Assembly (NCBI RefSeq): GCF_002699855.1
Contig: NZ_LKBW01000268.1
Span: 1-39,550 of the forward strand
DNA: 39,550 bases
Origin: Pseudomonas amygdali
GTDB taxonomy: Bacteria; Pseudomonadota; Gammaproteobacteria; Pseudomonadales; Pseudomonadaceae
Direction: 5' to 3'
Position numbers and translations under genes: made by a program. Each line of letters starts with the position of its first letter. The first letter of the stretch is position 1. The notes below the pieces were generated by a model. That model saw only the letters and a list, made by a program, of their open reading frames with translations. It was not told the origin of the DNA and searched no databases. This document shows positions 1-8,045 of the stretch, piece after piece.

Positions 1-134
1 CTATCGTGCGACGCTCCGCGTCGCATGCCGTTCTGGACGCTCCGCGTCCTCTCCTGAGAACTGCGGCGCGGTGCAAATCTGTGACGCGGAGCGTCACCCA
101 CGGCATTCCCACGCTGGAGCGTGAGGAACGATAG
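1..134. repeat. Four-hairpin intergenic repeat, copy A
   Basis: The element is bounded by CTATCGT (1-7) and ACGATAG (128-134), which are inverted copies. Between them lie four short hairpins: 8-24 (GCGACGC, loop TCC), 35-49 (GGACGC, loop TCC), 81-97 (GTGACGC, loop GGA) and 106-128 (CCACGC, loop TGGA, one bulged A). Its reverse complement aligns with copy B at 7885-7995 in the same module order, except for about 25 extra bases between the second and third hairpins. It lies just past the trpE stop codon, where it could also help end transcription. The left edge coincides with the window start, so it could extend further. Confidence 0.75.
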
Positions 135-163
135 CTATCTAACTACCAGAGCAGCAAGCCTGC

Positions 164-1645
164 TCAACCCTCGGCAGTCTGCGAGGCCAGGGCCACGGCG
201 CGGAACATGGCGCGGCGTTTGTTCAGGGTTTCTTCCCATTCCAGCACTGGCACGGAGTCGGCAACAATGCCGCCACCGGCCTGTACATGCAGTTCGCCGT
301 TCTTGATAACCGCAGTACGAATCGCGATAGCCGTGTCCATGTTGCCATTCCAGGCCATATACCCCACGGCGCCGCCATAGACACCGCGCTTGACCGGCTC
401 CAGCTCATCGATGATTTCCATGGCGCGAATTTTCGGCGCACCGGACAACGTGCCAGCCGGCAGAATCGCCCGCAGTGCGTCCATTGCCGTCAGCCCGTTT
501 TTCAATTGACCGGTGACGTTGGAAACAATGTGCATCACGTTGGAATAACGCTCGATAACCATCTTCTCGGTCAGTTTGACCGTACCGATCTCGGACACCC
601 GCCCAACGTCATTACGGCCCAGATCGATGAGCATCAGGTGCTCGGCGATTTCCTTGTGATCGGACAGCAGGTCTTCTTCCAGCGCAAGATCGGCCTCTTC
701 GGTGGCACCGCGAGGGCGAGTACCGGCGATTGGACGCACCGTAATCAGGTTGTCCTCGACCCTTACCAGCACTTCCGGCGAACTGCCGACGACATGGAAG
801 TCGCCGAAGTTGAAGAAGTACATGTAAGGCGTCGGGTTGAAGCAGCGCAGCGCCCGATACAGATCGATGGGCGCGGCCTTGAAATCGATGGACATGCGTT
901 GCGACGGCACAACCTGCATGACGTCACCCGCGAGGATGTACTGCTTGATCGTGTCGACCGCAGCCTCGTAATCGCCCTGAGTAAAGCTGGAGCGAAACAC
1001 CGGGTCGGCAGCCGGAGGCCGGTCCAGGTCCAGACCGCGACGCGGAGTGATCGGCTGACGCAGCTTGTGCATCAGTTCATCAAGCTGCGCGACGCCACGT
1101 GCGTAGGCATCCTGCTGCGCCGGATCGACCAGCACGATGGCGTGCATCTTGCCCGCCAGGTTGTCGAACACCACGACCGCGTCAGAAACCATCAACAGGA
1201 TATCCGGCACGCCCAGCGGGTCAGGGTTCGGGCAGTTGGCCAGACGCTTCTCGACATAACGCACACAGTCGTAGCCAAAGTAGCCCACCAGCCCGCCGTT
1301 GAAGCGTGGCAGCCCGGCAATCGTCGGTACGTTGTAGCGCGCCTTGAAGGTCTCGACGAAGTCCAGCGGGTCTTCGACATCCAGGCTTTCGATCTCGACG
1401 CCATCGTGGGTCACGCTGACGTGATGGCCATGAACGCGCATCACGGTGCGGCATGGCAGGCCGATGATCGAATAGCGCCCCCACTTCTCGCCGCCCTGAA
1501 CCGACTCCAGCAAGTAGGAGTTGGGCTGATCGGCAAGCTTGAGGTAGATCGACAGCGGCGTATCGAAGTCGGCCAGGGTTTCGCGGGCAAGCGGGATGCG
1601 GTTGTAGCCTTCGGCGGCCAAACGCAGGAATTCTTCACGGTTCAT
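164..1645 (-). CDS. trpE: Anthranilate synthase component I
   Basis: TrpE converts chorismate to anthranilate, the first step of tryptophan synthesis, using ammonia supplied by the TrpG subunit (not in this window). The 493-residue protein has the N-terminal regulatory domain with the tryptophan-binding LLES motif at residues 45-48. The chorismate-binding domain follows, with [46 protein letters not shown] and [12 protein letters not shown]. The ATG at 1645 is chosen over an in-frame TTG two codons upstream because GAGG lies seven bases before it. The gene lies 69 bases downstream of gph on the same strand and probably shares its transcript, although a separate promoter or attenuator is possible. 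Product and start are secure. Confidence 0.97.
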   Translation of the reverse strand: MNREEFLRLAAEGYNRIPLARETLADFDTPLSIYLKLADQPNSYLLESVQGGEKWGRYSIIGLPCRTVMRVHGHHVSVTHDGVEIESLDVEDPLDFVETFKARYNVPTIAGLPRFNGGLVGYFGYDCVRYVEKRLANCPNPDPLGVPDILLMVSDAVVVFDNLAGKMHAIVLVDPAQQDAYARGVAQLDELMHKLRQPITPRRGLDLDRPPAADPVFRSSFTQGDYEAAVDTIKQYILAGDVMQVVPSQRMSIDFKAAPIDLYRALRCFNPTPYMYFFNFGDFHVVGSSPEVLVRVEDNLITVRPIAGTRPRGATEEADLALEEDLLSDHKEIAEHLMLIDLGRNDVGRVSEIGTVKLTEKMVIERYSNVMHIVSNVTGQLKNGLTAMDALRAILPAGTLSGAPKIRAMEIIDELEPVKRGVYGGAVGYMAWNGNMDTAIAIRTAVIKNGELHVQAGGGIVADSVPVLEWEETLNKRRAMFRAVALASQTAEG

Positions 1646-1714
1646 GAGCAACCTCGTGGTTTGAGGAAAAACGGTCAGTCAGGCAAACGTGCCGGCAGGT
1701 CGGCCAGGATCAAG
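1646..1714 (-). promoter_or_regulatory. gph-trpE leader, possible control region
   Basis: On the minus strand this 69-base spacer follows the gph stop codon. It contains a GGCA-CGTT-TGCC mini-hairpin, a five-T run, and a four-base CCTC/GAGG pairing that would cover the trpE Shine-Dalgarno sequence. The last gph codons just before it include two Trp codons separated by one Arg codon. Attenuation of trpE is reported in P. putida, so a leader function is conceivable. I could not draw a strong terminator stem immediately before the T run, so the assignment is weak. Confidence 0.25.
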
Positions 1715-2533
1715 TCAGGCGCGCCAACGCCAGCGGGCCAGGGCCTTGATGACTTTCATCCAGAGCTTGCGAGTGACCACCACGATGGATTCTCTTGGGG
1801 AGGGACGTTTGATGTCGGGCAACAGTATCTCAGCGTCCATGTCCAGGCAACCGGGAATCAGCCTGCGCAGATCATCGATGACCATCGCCGGGTTTTCCTC
1901 GGCAATCGGCCGCCCATGGTTGTAGCCATAGCTCAGCGCGACGCAGGCCACACCGGCAGCCTTGGCAGCCTGTACATCACTGCGCGAATCGCCAACGAAC
2001 AGCGCTTGCGAGGCAGGCACACCCGCCATTTTCATTACAAAAAACAGCGCGGCAGGGTCAGGTTTTTTCTGCGGCATGGTGTCGCCACCGATGATCCAGC
2101 GAAAGAAACGCCCCAGTTTCATTTCATCCAGCAGCGGCGCGACAAAGCGCTCCGGTTTGTTGGTGATGAGGGCCATTTCGACGCCCATCTTCTGCAGCCA
2201 TTTCAGGGTTTCACGCACGCCGGGGTAGACCACGGTGAACTCGTGCTTCTGAGCGTAGGCACGCATGAAGATCTCCAGACCCTGCTCAGCCAGTTCATCA
2301 TCGACGCCACTGTGGTCGAGGTGGTTGGCCAGCGCGCGGCGTACCAGCACCGGTGCGCCATTGCCGACCCAGGCGCGGACCGACTCAAGCCCGGCTATTG
2401 GCCGGCCAAGTTCAGCCAGCATGGTATCCACCGCTACTGCCAGATCAGGGACCGAGTCCACCAGGGTCCCGTCCAGGTCGAACATGATCAGCTTGGGCAA
2501 CTTGCCTGCAAATAGCTGCTCAAAGCCGCTCAT
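1715..2533 (-). CDS. gph: Phosphoglycolate phosphatase (HAD family)
   Basis: Gph dephosphorylates 2-phosphoglycolate, which arises from oxidative DNA repair, in the cytoplasm. The 272-residue protein begins with HAD motif [11 protein letters not shown], placing the nucleophile at Asp19 and the acid/base at Asp21. It continues with motif II (ALITNKPE) and motif IV ([12 protein letters not shown]). The N-terminal extension before motif I is usual in Pseudomonas homologues. Its ATG overlaps the rpe stop codon by four bases (ATGA), indicating translational coupling. The C-terminus is basic and Trp-rich (RWRWRA) and ends 69 bases before trpE. The rpe-gph-trpE order is conserved in Pseudomonas. Confidence 0.93.
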   Translation of the reverse strand: MSGFEQLFAGKLPKLIMFDLDGTLVDSVPDLAVAVDTMLAELGRPIAGLESVRAWVGNGAPVLVRRALANHLDHSGVDDELAEQGLEIFMRAYAQKHEFTVVYPGVRETLKWLQKMGVEMALITNKPERFVAPLLDEMKLGRFFRWIIGGDTMPQKKPDPAALFFVMKMAGVPASQALFVGDSRSDVQAAKAAGVACVALSYGYNHGRPIAEENPAMVIDDLRRLIPGCLDMDAEILLPDIKRPSPRESIVVVTRKLWMKVIKALARWRWRA

Positions 2534-3204
2534 GCGCGGGATGCTGCCAGTTCTGCACGCATTTTCTCGATCACTTCCCGGTAGTCCGGTGCGTTGAAAA
2601 TGGCCGAACCGGCAACGAAGGTATCAGCACCTGCCGCTGCGATCTCACGGATGTTGTTGACGTTTACGCCGCCGTCGATTTCCAGACGGATGTCACGGCC
2701 CGACGCATCGATCAACGCCCGCGCTTCGCGCAGCTTGTTGAGCGTACCGGGAATGAACTTCTGCCCGCCGAAACCCGGGTTGACGCTCATGAGCAGGATC
2801 ATGTCGACCTTATCCATCACGTACTCCAGCAGGTTCAGCGGAGTTGCCGGGTTGAACACCAGCCCCGCCTTGCAGCCGCCTTCACGGATCAGTTGCAACG
2901 AACGATCAATGTGCTGGGTCGCTTCCGGGTGAAAGGTAATGTAGGTGGCACCGGCCTCGATGAAATCACCGATGATGCGATCCACCGGGCTGACCATCAA
3001 ATGCACATCGATCGGTGCAGTAACGCCATATTTGCGCAACGCGCTGCACACCATCGGACCAATGGTCAGGTTCGGGACGTAATGATTGTCCATCACGTCG
3101 AAGTGAACGAAGTCGGCGCCGCTGGACAGCACATTGTCGACTTCCTCACCCAGACGGGCGAAGTCAGCGGAAAGAATCGATGGGGCAATAACGAAGGGCT
3201 GCAT
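2530..3204 (-). CDS. rpe: Ribulose-phosphate 3-epimerase
   Basis: Rpe interconverts ribulose 5-phosphate and xylulose 5-phosphate in the pentose phosphate pathway. The 224-residue TIM-barrel protein has the family motifs [14 protein letters not shown] at the N-terminus, [12 protein letters not shown] (metal ligands His and Asp), [18 protein letters not shown] and LEIDGGVN. Length and motifs match the family. AGGTG lies a few bases upstream of the ATG. It follows agtD by about 125 bases and overlaps gph by four bases. That gap is large enough for its own promoter; a TACAAT hexamer lies about 35 bases upstream of the start (3239-3244, minus strand) without a good -35 element. Confidence 0.97.
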   Translation of the reverse strand: MQPFVIAPSILSADFARLGEEVDNVLSSGADFVHFDVMDNHYVPNLTIGPMVCSALRKYGVTAPIDVHLMVSPVDRIIGDFIEAGATYITFHPEATQHIDRSLQLIREGGCKAGLVFNPATPLNLLEYVMDKVDMILLMSVNPGFGGQKFIPGTLNKLREARALIDASGRDIRLEIDGGVNVNNIREIAAAGADTFVAGSAIFNAPDYREVIEKMRAELAASRA

Positions 3205-3330
3205 GACGCACCTGTTTGAGCAGAATCACGGTGCGCGGATTGTACGCCAAGCTTCGCCCGGAGCGGTAAGCCTCAAGCTGCACGCCAATGGATTCGCCCT
3301 GGCTGGCCGCTTGAGACTTGTCGCGCTCGG

Positions 3331-4152
3331 TTACTGAGCCGTTCTGAGTTTTTCGCTGCGCCCGCGTAACCACTCGAGCACCAGCAGCAAGACCACCGAA
3401 AAACCGATCAGCAAGGTCGCAGCGGCGGCGATGGTCGGGCTGAGGTTTTCGCGAATGCCGCTGAACATCTGCCGAGGCAAGGTGGCTTGTTCCGGCCCGG
3501 CGAGGAACAGCGTGACCACCACTTCGTCGAACGAGGTCGCGAAGGCGAACAGCGCGCCGGAAATCACCCCCGGCGCAATCAGTGGCAGGGTCACGCGCCG
3601 GAAGGCGGTCAGTGGCGAGGCACCAAGGCTGGCAGCCGCACGCACCAGATTGTGATTGAAACCCTGCAAGGTCGCCGACACGGTAATGATCACGAACGGC
3701 ACACCCAGCACCGCATGGACCAGAATCAGCGAGGTGTAGCTGTTGCCAAGGCCCAGCGGCGCGAAGAACAGGTAACTGGCGACGCCGACAATCACCACCG
3801 GCACCACCATCGGCGAAATCACCAAGGCCATGACCAGCGCCTTGCCAGGGAAGTTGCCGCGGGTCAGGCCGATCGCTGCCAGCGTGCCGAAGCCCATCGC
3901 CAGCAGGGTCGCGGCCGGGGCGACGATCATGCTGTTCTTCAGCGCGCGCATCCACTCGGCGGAGTTGAAGAAGTCCTGATACCACTGCAACGAGAAGCCT
4001 TGCAGCGGGTAGACCAGAAAGCTGCCGGAGTTGAATGACAGCGGCACGATGACCAATACCGGAAGCACGAGAAAGAGCAGCACCAGCGCACAGATGATGC
4101 GCAGGGCGTAATACCAGATGCGTTCGATCGGCGATGTGTAGGGGTTCAACAT
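3331..4152 (-). CDS. agtD: ABC transporter inner-membrane permease (PotC/PotI type)
   Basis: This is the second membrane subunit of a polyamine/amino-acid type ABC importer. The 273-residue protein has about six hydrophobic segments, starting with one at residues 15-40. It carries the EAA coupling loop RAAASLGASPLTAFRRV followed by TLPLIAPG, the site that contacts the ATPase. It lies 11 bases downstream of the first permease gene, so the two are coupled. By position it corresponds to PA0606, agtD of P. aeruginosa, whose operon was reported to import 4-aminobutyrate and 5-aminovalerate. The permease call is secure; the substrate is inferred from synteny, and a polyamine substrate cannot be excluded from sequence. 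Confidence 0.88.
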   Translation of the reverse strand: MLNPYTSPIERIWYYALRIICALVLLFLVLPVLVIVPLSFNSGSFLVYPLQGFSLQWYQDFFNSAEWMRALKNSMIVAPAATLLAMGFGTLAAIGLTRGNFPGKALVMALVISPMVVPVVIVGVASYLFFAPLGLGNSYTSLILVHAVLGVPFVIITVSATLQGFNHNLVRAAASLGASPLTAFRRVTLPLIAPGVISGALFAFATSFDEVVVTLFLAGPEQATLPRQMFSGIRENLSPTIAAAATLLIGFSVVLLLVLEWLRGRSEKLRTAQ

Positions 4153-4163
4153 GGTGACACTCC

Positions 4164-5411
4164 TCAGCTCAGACGCAGGCGGCTGGCGCCGACCAGCCAG
4201 CTATAAATCAGGTACAGCACGATGGTCGCCAACAGCAGTAACCCGCCGAGCGCGGTGGCCATGCCCCAGTTGATGCTGGTGTTGGTATAGAAGGCGACGA
4301 AGTAACTGACCATCTGGTCGTTCGGACTGCCCAGCAAGGCCGGGGTGATGTAGTAGCCGATCGACAGAATGAACACCAGCAGGCAGCCGGCGCCGATCCC
4401 GGCGTAAGTCTGCGGGAAGTACACGCGCCAGAAGCTCGCAAACGGGTGGCAGCCCAGCGAAATCGCAGCGCGCATGTAGGTCGGGGAGATGTTCTTCATC
4501 ACGCTGTAGATCGGCAGGATCATGAACGGCAGCATGATGTGCACCATCGAGATGTACACGCCGACGCGGTTGAAGACCAGTTCCAGCGGCTTGTCGATAA
4601 TGCCCATCGCCAGCAACGCGCTGTTGATCAGACCGCTCGACTGCAACAACACGATCCAGGCAGCCACACGTACCAGAATCGAGGTCCAGAACGGCAATAG
4701 CACCAGAATCATCAGCAGGTTGCTCTGCCGCGCAGGCAGGCTGGCCAGCAGGTAAGCCAGCGGATAAGCCAGCACCAGACAGATCGCGGTAATCACCAGG
4801 CCCATCCAGAAGGTACGGGCGAAGATATCCAGATAGATCGCCTGGTCCGGGGTCGCCGGGGCGACTTCGCCGAGATCGTCGATACGATGGTCTACCGCCG
4901 CCAGCAGGTAATACGGGGTAATGCTGCTGGTATTGCGGCGTACCGCCTGCCAATAGGCCGGGTCACCCCAGCGCTCGTCCAGCCCTTCAAGCGCTTCTTT
5001 ATAAGAGGCCGGCTCAGTCTTGAACGGCAGCGCGCGGGCGGTCTTGCTCAGCAGGCTGCGATAACCGGCCAGTTCCATGTTCAAACGCTTGGACAGATCG
5101 CCCAGCGTGGAATTCTTGCGTGTTTCGGCCAGGTCCAGGCTCATTGCCTTGTAGACCGACTCGGGCGGCAGCCCTTTTCCATCCCACTTTTGCACTTCGA
5201 CCACAGTGGTCGGCAGTGCAGTCACAACTTCCGGGTTGCCAACACTCTTGTAGAGCAGCGCGGCGATGGGCACCAGAAACACCAACAGCAGGAAAATCAC
5301 CAGCGGAGCGATCAATGCCTGAGCCTTCCAGCGGTTGACCCGCTCCGCGCGAGCGAGACGTTGCTTCAAGTTAGGGCTGGCGCCTTCAGTCAGGGGCACG
5401 GCGATGGCCAT
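4164..5411 (-). CDS. agtC: ABC transporter inner-membrane permease (PotB/PotH type) with long first periplasmic loop
   Basis: This is the first membrane subunit of the importer. At 415 residues it is longer than classical PotB proteins (about 275-320). A cytoplasmic N-terminus and a first membrane segment (about residues 33-53) are followed by some 140 mostly polar residues that should lie in the periplasm. The usual transport domain follows, with the EAA loop RAAISLGCHPFASFWRV near residues 310-326. GGAG precedes the ATG. The gene is separated from the binding-protein gene by 77 bases containing a stable hairpin, and from agtD by 11 bases. The role as permease is clear; the large loop could contact the binding protein but has no function I recognise. 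Confidence 0.88.
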   Translation of the reverse strand: MAIAVPLTEGASPNLKQRLARAERVNRWKAQALIAPLVIFLLLVFLVPIAALLYKSVGNPEVVTALPTTVVEVQKWDGKGLPPESVYKAMSLDLAETRKNSTLGDLSKRLNMELAGYRSLLSKTARALPFKTEPASYKEALEGLDERWGDPAYWQAVRRNTSSITPYYLLAAVDHRIDDLGEVAPATPDQAIYLDIFARTFWMGLVITAICLVLAYPLAYLLASLPARQSNLLMILVLLPFWTSILVRVAAWIVLLQSSGLINSALLAMGIIDKPLELVFNRVGVYISMVHIMLPFMILPIYSVMKNISPTYMRAAISLGCHPFASFWRVYFPQTYAGIGAGCLLVFILSIGYYITPALLGSPNDQMVSYFVAFYTNTSINWGMATALGGLLLLATIVLYLIYSWLVGASRLRLS

Positions 5412-5438
5412 AGCGAACTCCGGAATCTTTCAACGAGA

Positions 5439-5465
5439 GGGCGCTCCCTACAGCAGAGAGCGCCC
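5439..5465 (-). promoter_or_regulatory. Intercistronic hairpin between agtB and agtC
   Basis: GGGCGCTC (5439-5446) and GAGCGCCC (5458-5465) form a perfect eight-base stem with an 11-base loop. No T tract follows on the minus strand. In ABC operons such a structure after the binding-protein gene commonly protects the upstream mRNA and lowers permease expression; that role is inferred here. Confidence 0.6.
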
Positions 5466-5488
5466 GGATCTGACGTGATGCAGCCTGT

Positions 5489-6523
5489 TTACTTGGCAGC
5501 CCAGGCAGTGAAACGCTGCTCAAGGGATTCGCCGTTGTCGGTCCAGAACGCTACGTCCATCTGCACCTGATCCTTGATGTTCTCAGGCGTGGTCGGCAGG
5601 TTCTGCAGGGTTTCCTTGTCCAGCAGCTTGACCGCCTGGGTATTGGCCGGGCCGTAGGCGATATTCTGCGAATAGGTCTTCTGCTGCTCGGGGCTCAGCA
5701 TGTAGGCGATGAACTTCTTCGCGGCATCGGCGTTTTTCGAGCCCTTCGGGATGGCCCAGGCATCGAAGTCATATACGCCACCGGTCCACACGACCTTGAG
5801 GTTGCTTTCCTTCTGCACAGCAGCGATCCGGCCGTTGTAGGCCGAGCTCATCACCACGTCGCCGGAAGCGAGGTACTGCGGCGGCTGTGCGCCTGCTTCC
5901 CACCACTGAATGTTTGGCTTGAGTTCATCGAGCTTCTTGAACGCGCGGTCCTGGCCGTCTTTGCTGGCCAGCACTTTATAAACGTCTTTCGGCGCAACGC
6001 CGTCAGCCATCAGGGCGAATTCCAGGGTGTACTTGGCGCCTTTACGCAGACCGCGCTTGCCTGGGAATTTCTTGGTGTCCCAGAAATCGGCCCAGCCGTT
6101 TGGAGCTGTGGCGACCTTGTCGGCGTTGTAGGCCAGCACGGTGGACCAGACGAAGAAACCGGCACCGCAGGTGGTGATGGCGCCAGGCACGAAATCAGCG
6201 GCATTGCCCAGTTGTTTCGGGTCCAGCTCCTCAAACATGTCCTCATCGCAACCACGGGCCAGTTCCGGCGATTCGACTTCTACCAGGTCCCAGGAAACGC
6301 TCTTGGTGTCGACCATGGTTTTGACCTTGGCCATTTCACCGTTGTATTCACCGGCGATGATCTTGCCGTTACCGGCCTTTTCCCACGGCGCGTAGAACGC
6401 CTTTTCCTGAGCGGCCTTGTTGGCACCGCCAAAGGAGATGACGGTCAGGTCGGTGGCAGCCATGGCCTGCGCGGCGCACATCAGGCCCAACGTGATGGCG
6501 GTGAACTTCAAAGACTTCAACAT
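5489..6523 (-). CDS. agtB: Periplasmic solute-binding protein of the agt ABC transporter
   Basis: The 344-residue protein opens with a clear Sec signal peptide: basic MLKSLK, a hydrophobic core, and a probable cleavage after AQAMA near residue 22. The mature part is of the PotF/PotD-like binding-protein type, with LTVISFGGANKAAQEKAF at the start, ASGDVVMSSAYNGR in the middle and KGSKNADAAKKFIAYMLSPEQQ near the C-terminus. It would capture substrate in the periplasm for the two permeases. GGAG lies 11 bases before the ATG. It follows the ATPase gene by 82 bases. By synteny it corresponds to PA0604 (AgtB), so 4-aminobutyrate or 5-aminovalerate are the likely ligands; the sequence alone does not fix this. 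Confidence 0.88.
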   Translation of the reverse strand: MLKSLKFTAITLGLMCAAQAMAATDLTVISFGGANKAAQEKAFYAPWEKAGNGKIIAGEYNGEMAKVKTMVDTKSVSWDLVEVESPELARGCDEDMFEELDPKQLGNAADFVPGAITTCGAGFFVWSTVLAYNADKVATAPNGWADFWDTKKFPGKRGLRKGAKYTLEFALMADGVAPKDVYKVLASKDGQDRAFKKLDELKPNIQWWEAGAQPPQYLASGDVVMSSAYNGRIAAVQKESNLKVVWTGGVYDFDAWAIPKGSKNADAAKKFIAYMLSPEQQKTYSQNIAYGPANTQAVKLLDKETLQNLPTTPENIKDQVQMDVAFWTDNGESLEQRFTAWAAK

Positions 6524-6605
6524 AGGTTCTTTTCTCCACGAGCAGTGTTGGTAAGCGATTGGGATGGGCGATCAGGTCGCCTCTGTTATTGCTTTTATCG
6601 GTAGA

Positions 6606-7730
6606 TCAATGCACTTGCTGCAAGGGGTCGAGCGCGCGAACGTGCTCGACTTGCCAGCCGATGGGCACCACGTCGCCCACACTCAGGCCGGGGTCCAGTT
6701 CGGCAATCGGCTGTTTGACGAAGAAGTCGTTCTTGCCGGCTACCTCCAGACGCACGCGAACGTGGTCGCCCAGGTAGATGAACTCGGCCACGCGGCCGGA
6801 AAAACGGTTTGCACAATTCTCGCTGCGACCATTGAGGTTGATGCGCTCAGGGCGGATAGACAGGGTCACCGGGCCGCCAGGCTGGCCGACGTTGATCGCC
6901 AGCGCATGCACTTTTTCGCCGCGCTCAAGCTCGACGACACAGCGGTCGCCATCCTGACTGACCAGACGTCCATTGAGGCGGTTGTTCTCACCGATGAAGT
7001 TGGCCACGAAGGTGTTCTTCGGCTCTTCGTACAGGCTGCGGGGCGGTGCGATCTGCTGGATCTCGCCCTGATGGAAGACGGCTACCCGGTCGGACATGGT
7101 CAGGGCTTCGCCCTGGTCGTGGGTCACGTAGACCACGGTCACACCCAGACGCTGATGCAGGTGCTTGATCTCCATCTGCATGTGCTCGCGCAGCTGTTTG
7201 TCGAGCGCGCCGAGCGGTTCGTCCATCAGCACCAGTTGCGGTTCGAACACCAGCGCACGCGCCAGCGCCACACGCTGCTGCTGGCCACCGGACAACTGCG
7301 CCGGGTAACGATGTGCAAAGGTGTCCAGCTGGACCATGCCCAGCGCCTTTTTCACTTTCTCGCCAACATCGGTCTTGCTCATGCCACGCACCGACAACGG
7401 GAACGCCAGGTTCTCGGCCACCGTCATGTGTGGAAACAATGCGTAGTTCTGGAACACCATGCCGATATCGCGCTTGTGCGGCGGCACATTGTTGATAGCG
7501 CGCCCGCCGAGAAGAATTTCGCCGGCAGTCGGGGTTTCGAAACCGGCCAGCATCATCAGGCTGGTGGTCTTGCCCGAGCCGGACGGACCGAGCAGCGTCA
7601 GGAACTCACCCTTGCGAATATCCAGGTTAAGGTCTTTGACGATCAGTGCTTCGCCGTCGTAGCTCTTCTGCACACCACGAAAGCTGACCAGAACATCATT
7701 TGCTCCAGCGCTTGTATCGACGTCGCTCAT
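6606..7730 (-). CDS. agtA: ABC transporter ATP-binding protein (PotA type)
   Basis: This ATPase subunit drives the importer. It shows Walker A GPSGSGKTT, the Q-loop VFQNYALFPHMTV, the signature LSGGQQQRVALARAL, Walker B LVLMDEPLGALD and the switch histidine in VYVTHDQGEA. A C-terminal TOBE-like domain follows (about residues 285-365). The ATG at 7730 (374 residues) is preferred to the in-frame GTG at 7739 because AAAGGTG sits at ribosome-binding distance from the ATG. It is the first gene of the agtABCD block. The upstream region holds the palindrome at 7838-7853. Unlike E. coli pot operons, the ATPase is followed by the binding protein and then the permeases, as in P. aeruginosa agtABCD. Confidence 0.92.
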   Translation of the reverse strand: MSDVDTSAGANDVLVSFRGVQKSYDGEALIVKDLNLDIRKGEFLTLLGPSGSGKTTSLMMLAGFETPTAGEILLGGRAINNVPPHKRDIGMVFQNYALFPHMTVAENLAFPLSVRGMSKTDVGEKVKKALGMVQLDTFAHRYPAQLSGGQQQRVALARALVFEPQLVLMDEPLGALDKQLREHMQMEIKHLHQRLGVTVVYVTHDQGEALTMSDRVAVFHQGEIQQIAPPRSLYEEPKNTFVANFIGENNRLNGRLVSQDGDRCVVELERGEKVHALAINVGQPGGPVTLSIRPERINLNGRSENCANRFSGRVAEFIYLGDHVRVRLEVAGKNDFFVKQPIAELDPGLSVGDVVPIGWQVEHVRALDPLQQVH

Positions 7731-7837
7731 TACCCACACCTTTGTTTTGTCTGCGTGGGCTCAAGCCTAGAGCAGCCTGAATGCCCCGCAAATCGGCAGC
7801 CGGGAGAGAATCGCCTAGGCTGGCTGGAAGGCCAGGG

Positions 7838-7853
7838 GTAGGGATTGCCCTAC
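7838..7853 (-). promoter_or_regulatory. Palindrome upstream of agtA, candidate AgtR operator
   Basis: GTAGGG and CCCTAC form perfect inverted half-sites separated by four bases. The site lies 108-123 bases before the agtA start codon. Short inverted repeats of this size are typical targets of LuxR-type response regulators, and one is encoded immediately upstream. The palindrome is seen directly; the operator role is inference. A separate perfect palindrome GCCTAGGC lies at 7813-7820. Confidence 0.45.
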
Positions 7854-7884
7854 AGAGATGGCGCGATTGAGTATGTGAGTGAGC

Positions 7885-7995
7885 CTGATCGTTGCGCACG
7901 CCCCAGCGTGGGAATGCAGTGCGTGACGCTCTGCGTCACAAAAGAGGACGCAGAGCGTCCAGAACGGCATGCCGACGCGGAGCGTCGCACGATAG
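7885..7995. repeat. Four-hairpin intergenic repeat, copy B (inverted relative to copy A)
   Basis: The element runs from CTGATCGT (7885-7892) to ACGATAG (7989-7995). It contains an imperfect CACGC hairpin near 7897-7911 and clean hairpins at 7923-7939 (GTGACGC, loop TCT), 7946-7960 (GGACGC, loop AGA) and 7973-7987 (CGACGC, loop GGA). The order is the reverse of copy A, so A and B are the same element in opposite orientation. Linkers are shared, for example CCAGAACGGCATGC. It occupies the 300-base spacer between agtA and the agtR stop codon. Confidence 0.75.
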
Positions 7996-8015
7996 TTGTG
8001 AGTAAGGCACCGACC

Positions 8016-8040
8016 CGACACTCAACTGGAGTGTCGTTTT
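8016..8040. terminator. Hairpin after agtR
   Basis: CGACACTC (8016-8023) pairs with GAGTGTCG (8029-8036) around the five-base loop AACTG. It lies just past the minus-strand agtR stop codon, as expected for the end of the agtSR transcript. However, the TTTT tract follows the stem on the plus strand, so as a classical intrinsic terminator it points the other way. The direction of action is uncertain. Confidence 0.45.
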
Positions 8041-8045
8041 CAGAC

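Noticed and set aside
1..134. CRISPR array
   Set aside because: The repeated units are short hairpins with different stems and irregular spacing, and no cas genes are present.
287..2515. A 742-codon plus-strand ORF antisense to trpE and gph
   Set aside because: It mirrors GC-rich third positions of two certain genes, has no ribosome binding site or family motif, and spans two genes. The same applies to the minus-strand ORFs at 14594-16351, 34269-36098, 22401-23702 and 25860-27209.
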